Source: Salinimicrobium sp035607535 | GTDB taxonomy: Bacteria; Bacteroidota; Bacteroidia; Flavobacteriales; Flavobacteriaceae | Assembly: GCF_035607535.1 (NCBI RefSeq) | Contig: NZ_JAYDZX010000015.1 | Location: forward strand, 30,755 to 94,754 | Direction: 5' to 3' | DNA: 64,000 nt | In this document: in pieces, positions 26,171 to 34,851 of the stretch | How the letters are laid out: each line of letters starts with the position of its first letter | Position numbering within the stretch: the first letter of the stretch is position 1 | Notes under the pieces: model-generated | Seen by the model: only the letters and a program-made list of their open reading frames with translations | Told to the model about the DNA's origin: nothing | Database searches by the model: none | Translations under genes and position numbers: made by a program

Positions 26171-28057
26171 CTATTTGATCATCTCAAAGCTACGCTTGAT
26201 AAATGAGGTCAATTCTTCCCCTTTTAGGAGGTTCTGTGAAAGTCGGGCAAGATCAAGGGATTGCTTGATCAAACGCTCTTGTTTTTTCTCGGTCTTGGTG
26301 TTTAGGATCTCGGTAATTAGCGGGTGATTGGTGTTCACAACCAGGTTGTACATCTCCGGCATATTGCCCATTCCAAACATTCCTCCACCACCGGTTTGCT
26401 GCATCTCTTTCATCCTTCTCATGAATTCCGGCTGGGTAATGATCAAAGGCGCTGCATTGCTATCCATAGATTCCAGCTGTACCGTATATTTTTCTTTTGG
26501 TACTACTTTCTCAAAGTCGGCTTTTAGCTTCTCTTTCTCCTCTTCATTAAGCTTGGAAATCTTCTCTTCATCCTTTTTGATGAGGTTATCTACATGGTCG
26601 GCATCCACACGGGCGAAAGATACCTTTTCTTCTCCCATTTCCAGCTTTTGAAGCAGGTGAGAAACAATTGGAGAATCAAGAAGTAATACTTCATAACCTT
26701 TTTCCTTTGCAGATTCTATATAACTGTGTTGATCATCTTTATTTGAAGCATAAAGGATCACGCGGTTACCATCTTTATCGGTCTGGTTGTCTTTGATCTT
26801 CTCAATTAGTTCGGCAAAGGTGAAGTACTTGTCATCAACCGTTGGGTAAAGCGCAAAGTCTTTTGCCTTTTCGAAGAACTTATCTTCAGAAAGCATTCCA
26901 TACTCAATAACGATCTTGATGTCATTCCATTTCTTTTCAAAATCCTCACGGTTGTTATTGAACAGAGACTTCAGCTTATCTGCCACTTTACGGGTAATGT
27001 AGCTAGAGATCTTTTTCACTGCGCCGTCTGCCTGCAGGTAAGAACGGGATACGTTCAGCGGGATGTCGGGAGAATCAATTACTCCGCGCAGCATGGTAAG
27101 GAACTCAGGAACTATTCCCTCTACGTTATCTGTAACGAATACCTGATTTTGATATAGCTGGATCTTATCCTTCTGAATGTTCATGTCCTGAGACATTTTT
27201 GGGAAGTAAAGGATCCCGGTAAGGTTAAAAGGATAATCTACGTTGAGGTGAATGTGGAACAACGGCTCCTCGAACTGCATTGGGTAAAGTTCCCTGTAGA
27301 AGTCCTTGTAATCTTTATCCTCAAGATCTGTTGGCTGCTTTGTCCATGCAGGATTGGTGTTGTTTACAATATTATCTACTGTCCTGGTATCCGGCTTTGC
27401 ATCTTTCGGAGCATCTTCAGGTAAGTCTAAGGTCTCTTCCCGGGTTCCGAATTTTATTGGGATAGGCATGAACTTATTGTACTTCACAAGCAGTTCTTCT
27501 ATCCTGTTCTCCTCCAAAAATTCTTTATCATCTTCGTTGATGTGAAGAATAATATCTGTCCCGTGGTTCTTTTTGTCGGCTTCCTCTAGAGTGAATTCAG
27601 TAGTACCTTCACACACCCAGTGAGCTGCGGGTTCATCTTTATAGGATTTAGTGATGATCTCCACTTTATTAGCTACCATGAATGCCGAATAGAACCCAAG
27701 TCCAAAATGACCTATGATCCCGCTATCCTTAGCAGAATCCTTATACTTTTCTAAAAATTCTTCAGCACCCGAAAATGCAACCTGGTTGATGTATTTTTCA
27801 ACCTCTTCTTTGGTCATTCCAATTCCCTGGTCGCTTATGATAAGTTGCTTCTTGTCCTTATCAATTTTAACTTCAATTACGGGATTGCCGTATTCGACCT
27901 TAGCCTCTCCAATCGTAGTAAGGTGTTTTAATTTTAAAGTAGCATCTGTAGCGTTAGAGATCAATTCGCGTAGAAAGATCTCGTGATCACTGTATAAAAA
28001 CTTCTTTATTAAAGGAAAAATGTTTTCAACAGATACATTAATGTTTCCGGTTGCCAT
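26171..28057 (-). CDS. htpG: Molecular chaperone HtpG (Hsp90)
   Basis: 628 residues. The GHKL ATP-binding domain has ELISNATDATLKL, DQGIGMTKEE and GHFGLGFYSAFMVA. The middle domain and the C-terminal dimerisation domain follow, with a Met/Gly-rich stretch (GGGGMFGMGNMPEM). HtpG is a cytosolic ATP-dependent chaperone. It is monocistronic. The 229 bp upstream separate it from the divergent tetR-like gene. Confidence 0.97.
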   Translation of the reverse strand: MATGNINVSVENIFPLIKKFLYSDHEIFLRELISNATDATLKLKHLTTIGEAKVEYGNPVIEVKIDKDKKQLIISDQGIGMTKEEVEKYINQVAFSGAEEFLEKYKDSAKDSGIIGHFGLGFYSAFMVANKVEIITKSYKDEPAAHWVCEGTTEFTLEEADKKNHGTDIILHINEDDKEFLEENRIEELLVKYNKFMPIPIKFGTREETLDLPEDAPKDAKPDTRTVDNIVNNTNPAWTKQPTDLEDKDYKDFYRELYPMQFEEPLFHIHLNVDYPFNLTGILYFPKMSQDMNIQKDKIQLYQNQVFVTDNVEGIVPEFLTMLRGVIDSPDIPLNVSRSYLQADGAVKKISSYITRKVADKLKSLFNNNREDFEKKWNDIKIVIEYGMLSEDKFFEKAKDFALYPTVDDKYFTFAELIEKIKDNQTDKDGNRVILYASNKDDQHSYIESAKEKGYEVLLLDSPIVSHLLQKLEMGEEKVSFARVDADHVDNLIKKDEEKISKLNEEEKEKLKADFEKVVPKEKYTVQLESMDSNAAPLIITQPEFMRRMKEMQQTGGGGMFGMGNMPEMYNLVVNTNHPLITEILNTKTEKKQERLIKQSLDLARLSQNLLKGEELTSFIKRSFEMIK

Positions 28058-28220
28058 ATATTTTGGTTTATTAAATTTTACGTTCTCCCAAAGAAGTCAA
28101 AAAAAGTACCAACAAGGCGCCGCTGACAAACTGACAGCGTAAGTAATTTATCAGACTTTTCTTCGACTATAAAGACTATAAATAGGAGTTTGCTGATGCC
28201 CAAAACTTTAACAGGAAGTT

Positions 28221-28264
28221 GTTTAAATATTTGTATCTTAATTTAAACAGAATTTATATCTTTG
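28221..28264 (+). promoter_or_regulatory. Promoter overlapped by an inverted repeat upstream of the TetR gene
   Basis: TTTG (28230-28233), a 23-bp spacer and TATCTTTG (28257-28264) form a Bacteroidota promoter. GTTTAAAT (28221-28228) and its exact inverse ATTTAAAC (28241-28248) flank and overlap the -33 element, a plausible operator for the TetR protein encoded 23 bp downstream. The autoregulation is inferred. Confidence 0.55.
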
Positions 28265-28286
28265 ACGAAACGAAATAAAAGGAAGA

Positions 28287-28958
28287 ATGGCCAGAGTAAA
28301 ACAAAACACCGCCAAGACTGAAGAACTTACCCGGGATAGACTAATTGAGCTCTATATGAATTACATACTTGAAAACGAAGAAAAGCCAGGTACGGTCTAT
28401 AAATTCTGTAAGCAGAATAATATTTCAGAATCAGAATTCTATAATTTCTACGGAAGTTTTGAGGGTCTCAAAAAAGGAATTTGGGAACGTTTCTTTGAGC
28501 ACACTCTTGAAGTGATGCAAAAGAGTAAAGAGTACGCATCTTTTGATAACAGGGAGAAAATGCTCACTCTTTATTACACATTCTTTGAAATACTTACTGC
28601 CAACCGCAGTTATGTCTTGTTTACTCTCAAAGAAGAAGGTAACATACTCAAGAATGCCGGCCAGTTAAAAGGTCTTAGGCAAAAGGTCAAGAACTACACG
28701 GCAGAACTTATACGAGAAGGGAATGAAGCACAGCAGGTAAAACTTCTAAAAAGATCTGAAACCATATTTTCTGAAGCTGCCTGGGTGCAGTTGATGTTTT
28801 TACTGAAGTTCTGGATGGATGATAATTCCCCGCAGTTCGAAAGCACAGATGTTGCGATAGAAAAATCTGTAAATACGGTGTTTGATCTGTTCGAGAATAC
28901 CCCCCTAGAAAGAGTTCTGGATCTTGGAAAATTTCTATGGAAGGAAAAAATGGCTTAG
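28287..28958 (+). CDS. TetR-like transcriptional regulator
   Basis: 223 residues, all helical. The N-terminal helix-turn-helix region includes GTVYKFCKQNNISESEFYNF followed by YGSFEGLKKGIWERFFE, which fits a TetR HTH. The C-terminal ligand domain is Bacteroidota-type. It is followed after 78 bp by an ABC1 kinase, a pairing that suggests joint transcription and control of that gene. A palindrome over its own promoter suggests autoregulation. The ligand is unknown. Confidence 0.85.
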   Translation: MARVKQNTAKTEELTRDRLIELYMNYILENEEKPGTVYKFCKQNNISESEFYNFYGSFEGLKKGIWERFFEHTLEVMQKSKEYASFDNREKMLTLYYTFFEILTANRSYVLFTLKEEGNILKNAGQLKGLRQKVKNYTAELIREGNEAQQVKLLKRSETIFSEAAWVQLMFLLKFWMDDNSPQFESTDVAIEKSVNTVFDLFENTPLERVLDLGKFLWKEKMA

Positions 28959-29036
28959 AGTTTAACAAATAAGCCTGTATTGGCCTGGTGCCGGTTGGTC
29001 CCTACACTTCCGGCCACGGCCTTTAATTTGACAAAA

Positions 29037-30344
29037 ATGAAAACAATAGATAGAATTCCCACAGGAAAGATAGGTCGGACCGGAAAGATGGTACAGACCG
29101 GGATAAAAGTGGGAGGGAATTACCTCAGGTACTATTCAAAAAAGGCTCTAAATGGAGAGGTTTCACGGGAGGAACTGGATGAGAGCAATGCAGAGGACAT
29201 CTACAACGGATTGAAGAGCCTCAAAGGCAGTGCGCTTAAGGTAGCGCAAATGCTTTCTATGGAAAAAAGCCTTCTTCCAAATGCTTATGTCGAAAAATTC
29301 AGCCTCGCTCAATTCAGCGTGCCTCCACTTTCTGCTCCCCTGGTAAGAAAGACCTTCAAAAAATACCACGGGCAATTTCCCGATGAAATATTTGATAGTT
29401 TTTCTCTCGACTCTGTAAATGCTGCCAGTATTGGGCAGGTTCACCGCGCTACTAAAGACGGGAAGGAACTTGCTGTGAAGATCCAGTATCCGGGGGTGGC
29501 CGATAGTATAAGCTCAGATCTCGCCATGGTCAAACCCATTGCCATCAAGATGTTCAATCTTCAGGGAAAAGATTCAGAAAGATATTTTAAAGAAGTAGAG
29601 GGGAAGCTGCTTGAAGAAACCGATTATGTGCTCGAAGTCAAACAGAGCATCGAGATTTCTGAAGCCTGTAGCCATATCCCCAACCTGAAATTTCCAAAGT
29701 ATTACCCCGGGTTATCCAGCGAACGCATTATTAGTATGGACTGGATGCATGGACTTCATCTTAGGGATTTTGCCAAGGAGAATAAAGATCAAAATATCGC
29801 CAATCAATTGGGGCAGGCCCTCTGGGATTTTTATATGTACCAGATGCATGTTTTAAAAGCGGTACATGCCGATCCTCACCCCGGAAATTTCCTGGTGGAT
29901 AAAGACCATAATCTTATAGCCATTGATTTTGGCTGTATCAAAAAGGTGCCTCTGGAATTCTATGAGCCGTACTTTGAGCTGGCCGACAAGGATAAGATCG
30001 AAAATCCTGAAATTTTCAATGCAAAGCTTTTTGAGCTGGAAATTCTGAGAAAAGAAGATTCTGAGAGAGAGATCGCATTTTTCTCAGAATTGTTTTACCA
30101 GATGCTAAGTCTTTTCACAGCACCTTTTCAGGAAGAAGAATTTGATTTTTCAGATGAAAGTTTCTGGACCTCTGTAACTTCACTGAGTGAAAAGTACAGT
30201 AAAGATCAGGAATTAAGAAAAATGAATGGAAACCGCGGCAGCAAGCACTTTCTTTATATCAACAGGACGTTCTTTGGACTTTACAATTTGCTGCATGACC
30301 TTGGTGCTAAGGTGAAGATCAACAACTTTAAACAATACTCTTGA
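29037..30344 (+). CDS. ABC1/UbiB-family atypical kinase
   Basis: 435 residues from ATG 29037; an ORF extension to 28980 lies in the intergenic region. Family hallmarks are the KxGQ-like segment, here LKGSALKVAQMLSME, the Ala-rich loop AASIGQVHRA, the ATP-binding lysine in ELAVKIQYPG, and the catalytic HADPHPGNFLVD followed by AIDFG. Relatives (UbiB/COQ8) support quinone synthesis or lipid handling through ATPase activity. The actual role here is unknown. No C-terminal membrane helices are seen, unlike UbiB. It follows the TetR gene. Confidence 0.92.
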   Translation: MKTIDRIPTGKIGRTGKMVQTGIKVGGNYLRYYSKKALNGEVSREELDESNAEDIYNGLKSLKGSALKVAQMLSMEKSLLPNAYVEKFSLAQFSVPPLSAPLVRKTFKKYHGQFPDEIFDSFSLDSVNAASIGQVHRATKDGKELAVKIQYPGVADSISSDLAMVKPIAIKMFNLQGKDSERYFKEVEGKLLEETDYVLEVKQSIEISEACSHIPNLKFPKYYPGLSSERIISMDWMHGLHLRDFAKENKDQNIANQLGQALWDFYMYQMHVLKAVHADPHPGNFLVDKDHNLIAIDFGCIKKVPLEFYEPYFELADKDKIENPEIFNAKLFELEILRKEDSEREIAFFSELFYQMLSLFTAPFQEEEFDFSDESFWTSVTSLSEKYSKDQELRKMNGNRGSKHFLYINRTFFGLYNLLHDLGAKVKINNFKQYS

Positions 30345-30369
30345 TTGCGCGATGTTCGCAGGGACATCG

Positions 30370-30403
30370 AAAGCCGGGAACATTAAGTGTTTCCGGCTTT
30401 TTT
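30370..30403 (+). terminator. Terminator after the ABC1 kinase gene
   Basis: AAAGCCGGGAACA (30370-30382) pairs with TGTTTCCGGCTTT (one G-T pair), followed by a T-run ending 30403. Confidence 0.9.
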
Positions 30404-30533
30404 AATGCTGTTAGGGTAAGTAAAAAATTTCTCATTTCTCTGTTAAAAATATTAAAGTACTTTATATCAGGTTTTTATAGTGTTAGTTTAGGGTTGGATG
30501 AAAGAAAATGAAGTTGAATCTAAAAACTTAATT

Positions 30534-31058
30534 ATGAAGACTTTGAAAGGAATATTTGTGGCAGGTTGCATGATCTTTGGAACAACTGTGTTTGCCCAGG
30601 ATCTCGATACTTATGATGCAGACGGGGACGGCAGACTCAACCAGATTGAATTCATGGAACGCAACAATGCTGAATATGACAACTGGGATGCAGACAGAGA
30701 CGGAATGATCGATGACCGGGAATTCACAGATAGAACTTATCAGGCTTTTGACCTGAACCAGGACGATTATATTGACGAGAACGAATGGAATGAAGGGATA
30801 AATACCACAGCCGGTCAATATTTAAAAGCCGAAGATTATGGCGTTTTTGACAGGGATCGCGACGGAAGGCTTGATAATGACGAGTGGAACGAAGGCCTGA
30901 CCGATAATACCTGGTTTGACACCTATGATATGAACCGCGATGGCGCTATCGATAATGGTGAGTGGAATGAAAATGTGTTCAATGATTATGACATCAATGA
31001 TGACAACTTTATTGATGCAGACGAATATGATACCTATAATGGAAATGAGGATTGGTAA
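30534..31058 (+). CDS. Secreted protein with six EF-hand calcium-binding loops
   Basis: 174 residues from ATG 30534, which opens a signal peptide ending at VFAQ. The upstream in-frame ATG at 30498 would put 12 charged residues before it. Six EF-hand loops follow in tandem: DADGDGRLNQIE, DADRDGMIDDRE, DLNQDDYIDENE, DRDRDGRLDNDE, DMNRDGAIDNGE and DINDDNFIDADE. Nothing else is present, so the protein is almost wholly a calcium-binding repeat. It is probably periplasmic or exported; its partner is unknown. Confidence 0.9.
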   Translation: MKTLKGIFVAGCMIFGTTVFAQDLDTYDADGDGRLNQIEFMERNNAEYDNWDADRDGMIDDREFTDRTYQAFDLNQDDYIDENEWNEGINTTAGQYLKAEDYGVFDRDRDGRLDNDEWNEGLTDNTWFDTYDMNRDGAIDNGEWNENVFNDYDINDDNFIDADEYDTYNGNEDW

Positions 31059-31080
31059 TAAGTAATGAGTATCAGTCATA

Positions 31081-31108
31081 AAAAAAGCCCGCGACCTGCG
31101 GGCTTTTC
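31081..31108. terminator. Bidirectional terminator
   Basis: AAAAGCCCGC (31083-31092) pairs with GCGGGCTTTT (31098-31107) between the convergent EF-hand and S9 peptidase genes. Confidence 0.92.
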
Positions 31109-31124
31109 TGTTAAGGAACTATGT

Positions 31125-33590
31125 CTACTTTTTTAACTCCATTGTACGTTGCTGAATATTTCCATCCTGTTGGTCCTTATTCTTCACGTACTTCTCAAGC
31201 CATTGATCCTGCTCCCAAAGCACATGAAGTACAGATTCTTTGGCACTGTAACCATGGCTTTCCTTTGGTAGCATTACCAGCCTGGCGGTAGCACCCAAAC
31301 CTTTTAAAGCATTGAAATAGCGTTCGCTCTGCATAGGGTAGGTGCCGGAATTATTATCGGCTTCCCCATGGATGAGCAATAGCGGGGTCTTCATTTTATC
31401 TGCATGCATAAAAGGTGACATGTTGTAGTAAACTTCAGGTGCTTCCCAGTAGTTTCTCTCTTCACTCTGGAATCCAAAAGGAGTAAGCGTACGGTTGTAT
31501 GCTCCGCTTCGGGCTATTCCGGCAGCAAAAAGATTTGAGTGGGAGAGGAGGTTCGCGGTCATAAAGGCACCATAACTATGTCCGCCTACCGCAACGCGAT
31601 CCCTGTCGATATATCCCATTTCGTCCACAGCATCAATAGCTGCTTTTCCATTTGCGACCAGTTGCTTTCTAAAGCTGTCATTTGGTTCTTCTTCACCTTC
31701 TCCCACAATTGGGAAGGAAGCATCGTCAAGAACCACATACCCACGATTCACCCAGTAAATGGGAGAGCCGTAGTAAGGATAGGTGAAATCATTGGCATTG
31801 GAGGTGTTCTGGGAAGCAGAGTTCTTGTCCTTATACTCACGTGGATAAGCCCAGACGATCATTGGCAACTTCTGCGGATTCTGCTTATCATAACCTGCCG
31901 GAAGGTATAAAGTTCCATTTAGCTCAAGACCGTCCTCCCGCTCATAAGTGATCACTTCTTTTGTAACATCTTGCAGGCTTTTAAATGGATTTTCAAAAGA
32001 AGTTACCCGGGTGAGATCTTCCTCATTGTCTATATCACGTATAAAGTAGTTTGGATATTCTGTGGCGGTTTCAATTCTCACAAGGATCTCTCCGTCTTCC
32101 ATGTCAATAGCTTCTACCAGGGTTTCTTTTTTGTTGTTGTAGCTTGACTGGTACAGTCTCTCTGTCTCTCCGGTCTCAAGGTCCAGTCGGTCTACGAAAG
32201 GATATTGACCTTCAGGAGTAAAACCGTCACCTAAAAGAAAGGTGTTATCATCTACCATTTTCAAGACCTGTTGTCCATATTTGTTTTTCTCCCTCACAAA
32301 ACTTCCGGGGTCACTGTACCGGTCCTGGTAATTGCGGTCAAAAAGCACCTTTGGCTGCTGCTTCGCATTTGAAGGATTGAAAACATAGGTGCGGGTGTTC
32401 CGGTTATTCCACCAGTAATCGTTGGCAATGGCAGTATTTTCATCTCCCCAGATAATTCCGGCGTAGCGGTCTTTGGTCTTCAGGATCGGTCTACCTTCTC
32501 CTTTGAAAGGAGCTTCCAGTAGAAATACTTCATCTCTAAATTCGGCTTCTCTTTCGGGATCACCACCGTCGAGGGCTTTAACATATACAAGCGTTGCAGG
32601 CGCATCACTCCTCCAGCTAAGGCTTCTTCTACCTTCCCTTTCGGCCATGAATCCCTTCGGAAGATCTTCAGTAAGCGGCACCTGATTCACCTGGTTAACA
32701 AGTTTTCCTTCCTTGGTGTAGACCATTGTTTCTGAAGGGAATCGGTAGTAAGGCACCAGGTAGGAGAAGGGCTTTTTGATGTGGCTCACCATTACATAAT
32801 TACCATCTGGAGAGAAAGAAATGTCATCATACATTTTTGGCTCCAGCCACTTGGAGGTCTTTCCATTAAGGTCCACCTTTACAAGTTCAGCCCGGGCCAG
32901 TTGTTCAAAGTTGAACTCATCTGTCGGATTTTTCAATAAATCCTGATAAGTCCTGTTTTGAGCTTCTTTTCCGTCGCTTACAGAAACTGTAGGACCCGTT
33001 GGCACCGAAGTTTCAGGATTTATGAGATTTTTTCTGTCCTGCGGAAGCATTTTTACTAAAATGGCCGAATTGTCTTTATACCAGTTGAGCACATCTCTCA
33101 TGTTGGCATTCAAATTTGGGCCGGTAAGTTTTTTTGCTGTTGCGGTTTGAAGATCGGCTACCCAAAGTTCTACACCTTCTGAAGTAGTGTGGGTAAAGGC
33201 CATTTTTGACTCATCTGGCGACCAGCTGAAGTTGGTGAGGCGGGGATTTTCCGGCAGGCCTTTTACCTGTGTAGGCTCATCTGCTTTCATATCCTTTACC
33301 TGAATATTATTAAAGTAGGTCGCACGACTGCTTATATTCGTGACAGGATTGATCCTTAAACCGCCCAGGCGCATTTCCTCTTCACTTAGTTCGGCAATGG
33401 ATTTGAATTGATCGCGGTAGAGAAAAACGATTTTCTCTGCCTTGCTGTCAATGAGCGTGGAGGGAGCCAGTGGCACATCCACAAGTTCCAGGATCTCCTG
33501 TGGAGGTTCTTGATAGGTAAGATTTTCCTGTCCAAATGTTACTCCGGTAAAGCAAATAAAAGAGAGGAGGCTTAAAAAGGCTTTTTTCAT
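31125..33590 (-). CDS. S9 family prolyl oligopeptidase-type peptidase
   Basis: 821 residues with a signal peptide (cleaved near GVTFGQ). A beta-propeller of WD/PD40-like repeats occupies most of residues 60-560. The C-terminal alpha/beta-hydrolase domain carries S672 (GGHSYGAFM), D745 (GEADNNSG) and H779 (KESHGYS). It is a periplasmic serine peptidase cutting short peptides, like glutamyl or dipeptidyl aminopeptidases. It is monocistronic. The final residues are Gln/Lys-rich. Confidence 0.94.
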   Translation of the reverse strand: MKKAFLSLLSFICFTGVTFGQENLTYQEPPQEILELVDVPLAPSTLIDSKAEKIVFLYRDQFKSIAELSEEEMRLGGLRINPVTNISSRATYFNNIQVKDMKADEPTQVKGLPENPRLTNFSWSPDESKMAFTHTTSEGVELWVADLQTATAKKLTGPNLNANMRDVLNWYKDNSAILVKMLPQDRKNLINPETSVPTGPTVSVSDGKEAQNRTYQDLLKNPTDEFNFEQLARAELVKVDLNGKTSKWLEPKMYDDISFSPDGNYVMVSHIKKPFSYLVPYYRFPSETMVYTKEGKLVNQVNQVPLTEDLPKGFMAEREGRRSLSWRSDAPATLVYVKALDGGDPEREAEFRDEVFLLEAPFKGEGRPILKTKDRYAGIIWGDENTAIANDYWWNNRNTRTYVFNPSNAKQQPKVLFDRNYQDRYSDPGSFVREKNKYGQQVLKMVDDNTFLLGDGFTPEGQYPFVDRLDLETGETERLYQSSYNNKKETLVEAIDMEDGEILVRIETATEYPNYFIRDIDNEEDLTRVTSFENPFKSLQDVTKEVITYEREDGLELNGTLYLPAGYDKQNPQKLPMIVWAYPREYKDKNSASQNTSNANDFTYPYYGSPIYWVNRGYVVLDDASFPIVGEGEEEPNDSFRKQLVANGKAAIDAVDEMGYIDRDRVAVGGHSYGAFMTANLLSHSNLFAAGIARSGAYNRTLTPFGFQSEERNYWEAPEVYYNMSPFMHADKMKTPLLLIHGEADNNSGTYPMQSERYFNALKGLGATARLVMLPKESHGYSAKESVLHVLWEQDQWLEKYVKNKDQQDGNIQQRTMELKK

Positions 33591-33723
33591 AGTGTAATAA
33601 AGTATAATTAGGTTTAGAGGTGCTGCGCTGTCAAGATGTTAATGTTTCTTATATTGCGGAGCAACTTTTTATTAATTGCTTAAATTTAAGAGAAATAATT
33701 TATTAAGGCTTAAATAATTCTAC

Positions 33724-34734
33724 ATGTACCAATCTAAGATAGCGGGCCTGGGGTTCTACGTGCCCGAAAATGTGGTGACCAATGATGATCTTTCCAGGAT
33801 GATGGACACTAATGACGCCTGGATCCAGGAACGTACCGGCATAAAGGAACGGCGCCATATTAAAAAAGGAGATGGCAATTCTACTGCCGTAATGGGAGTA
33901 AAGGCTGCCAAAATTGCCATTGAACGGGCTAAGATTTCCAAAGATGATATAGATCTTATCGTTTTTGCCACCCTGAGTCCCGATTATTATTTTCCCGGGG
34001 GAGGGGTGCAGGTCCAGGAGATGCTCGATATTCACACCTGTCCTGCCCTTGATGTAAGGAACCAGTGTAGCGGCTTCATCTACGGACTTTCGGTTGCCGA
34101 TCAATACATCAAGACCGGCATGTACAAGAACGTGCTGCTAATTGGCAGCGAAAATCATAGTGGAGGTTTGGATTTTACAACCCGTGGCCGCGGAGTATCA
34201 GTTATTTTCGGAGACGGAGCAGGGGCGGCAGTTGTAAGCAGAAGTGACCATAACGGGCAGGGAATTCTTTCTACCCATCTTCATTCGCAAGGAAAACATG
34301 CTTTGGAATTGTCTTTGAAAGGTCCGAGTACCATGCATTGGGTACCCGAAATTATTGAGGAGAATCCGCAGGGAGATGATATCATTTACTATCCCTATAT
34401 GAATGGCCAGTTTGTTTTCAAGAACGCGGTAGTTCGCTTTTCTGAAGTCATTAAGGAAGGTCTTGAAGCCAATGGGCTCGAGGTAAAAGATATAGATATG
34501 CTTATCCCGCATCAGGCGAATCTTCGTATCTCGCAGTTCATTCAGCAGAAGTTTAAGTTAAGTGACGACCAGGTTTATAACAATATTCAGCGCTACGGAA
34601 ATACTACAGCAGCTTCTATTCCTATAGCCCTTACTGAAGCATGGGAAGAAGGAAAGGTCAAAGAAGGAGATACTGTGGTGCTCGCAGCTTTTGGAAGTGG
34701 GTTTACCTGGGCCAGCGCTATTATAAAATGGTAG
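33724..34734 (+). CDS. fabH: 3-oxoacyl-ACP synthase III
   Basis: 336 residues. The catalytic triad is C115 (DVRNQCSGF), H263 (LIPHQANLRI) and N293 (GNTTAAS). It condenses an acyl-CoA with malonyl-ACP to start fatty acid chains. Genomes of this phylum often have two or more FabH paralogues, and this copy is not beside plsX or other fab genes, so it could be a paralogue with a special primer. A terminator follows. Confidence 0.92.
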   Translation: MYQSKIAGLGFYVPENVVTNDDLSRMMDTNDAWIQERTGIKERRHIKKGDGNSTAVMGVKAAKIAIERAKISKDDIDLIVFATLSPDYYFPGGGVQVQEMLDIHTCPALDVRNQCSGFIYGLSVADQYIKTGMYKNVLLIGSENHSGGLDFTTRGRGVSVIFGDGAGAAVVSRSDHNGQGILSTHLHSQGKHALELSLKGPSTMHWVPEIIEENPQGDDIIYYPYMNGQFVFKNAVVRFSEVIKEGLEANGLEVKDIDMLIPHQANLRISQFIQQKFKLSDDQVYNNIQRYGNTTAASIPIALTEAWEEGKVKEGDTVVLAAFGSGFTWASAIIKW

Positions 34735-34800
34735 AAAAAAGAGGTAAGAGCCAGGAATCAAGAGACAAGACAGAGACAGATTAGGCTCTCAAAAATGACA

Positions 34801-34834
34801 AAAATCCGCAACTTTTCAATTGCGGATTTTTTTT
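34801..34834. terminator. Bidirectional terminator
   Basis: AAAATCCGCAA (34801-34811) pairs with TTGCGGATTTT (34820-34830), followed by a T-run to 34834, between convergent fabH and the receptor gene. Confidence 0.92.
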
Positions 34835-34851
34835 GGCTAATTCAAACAATT

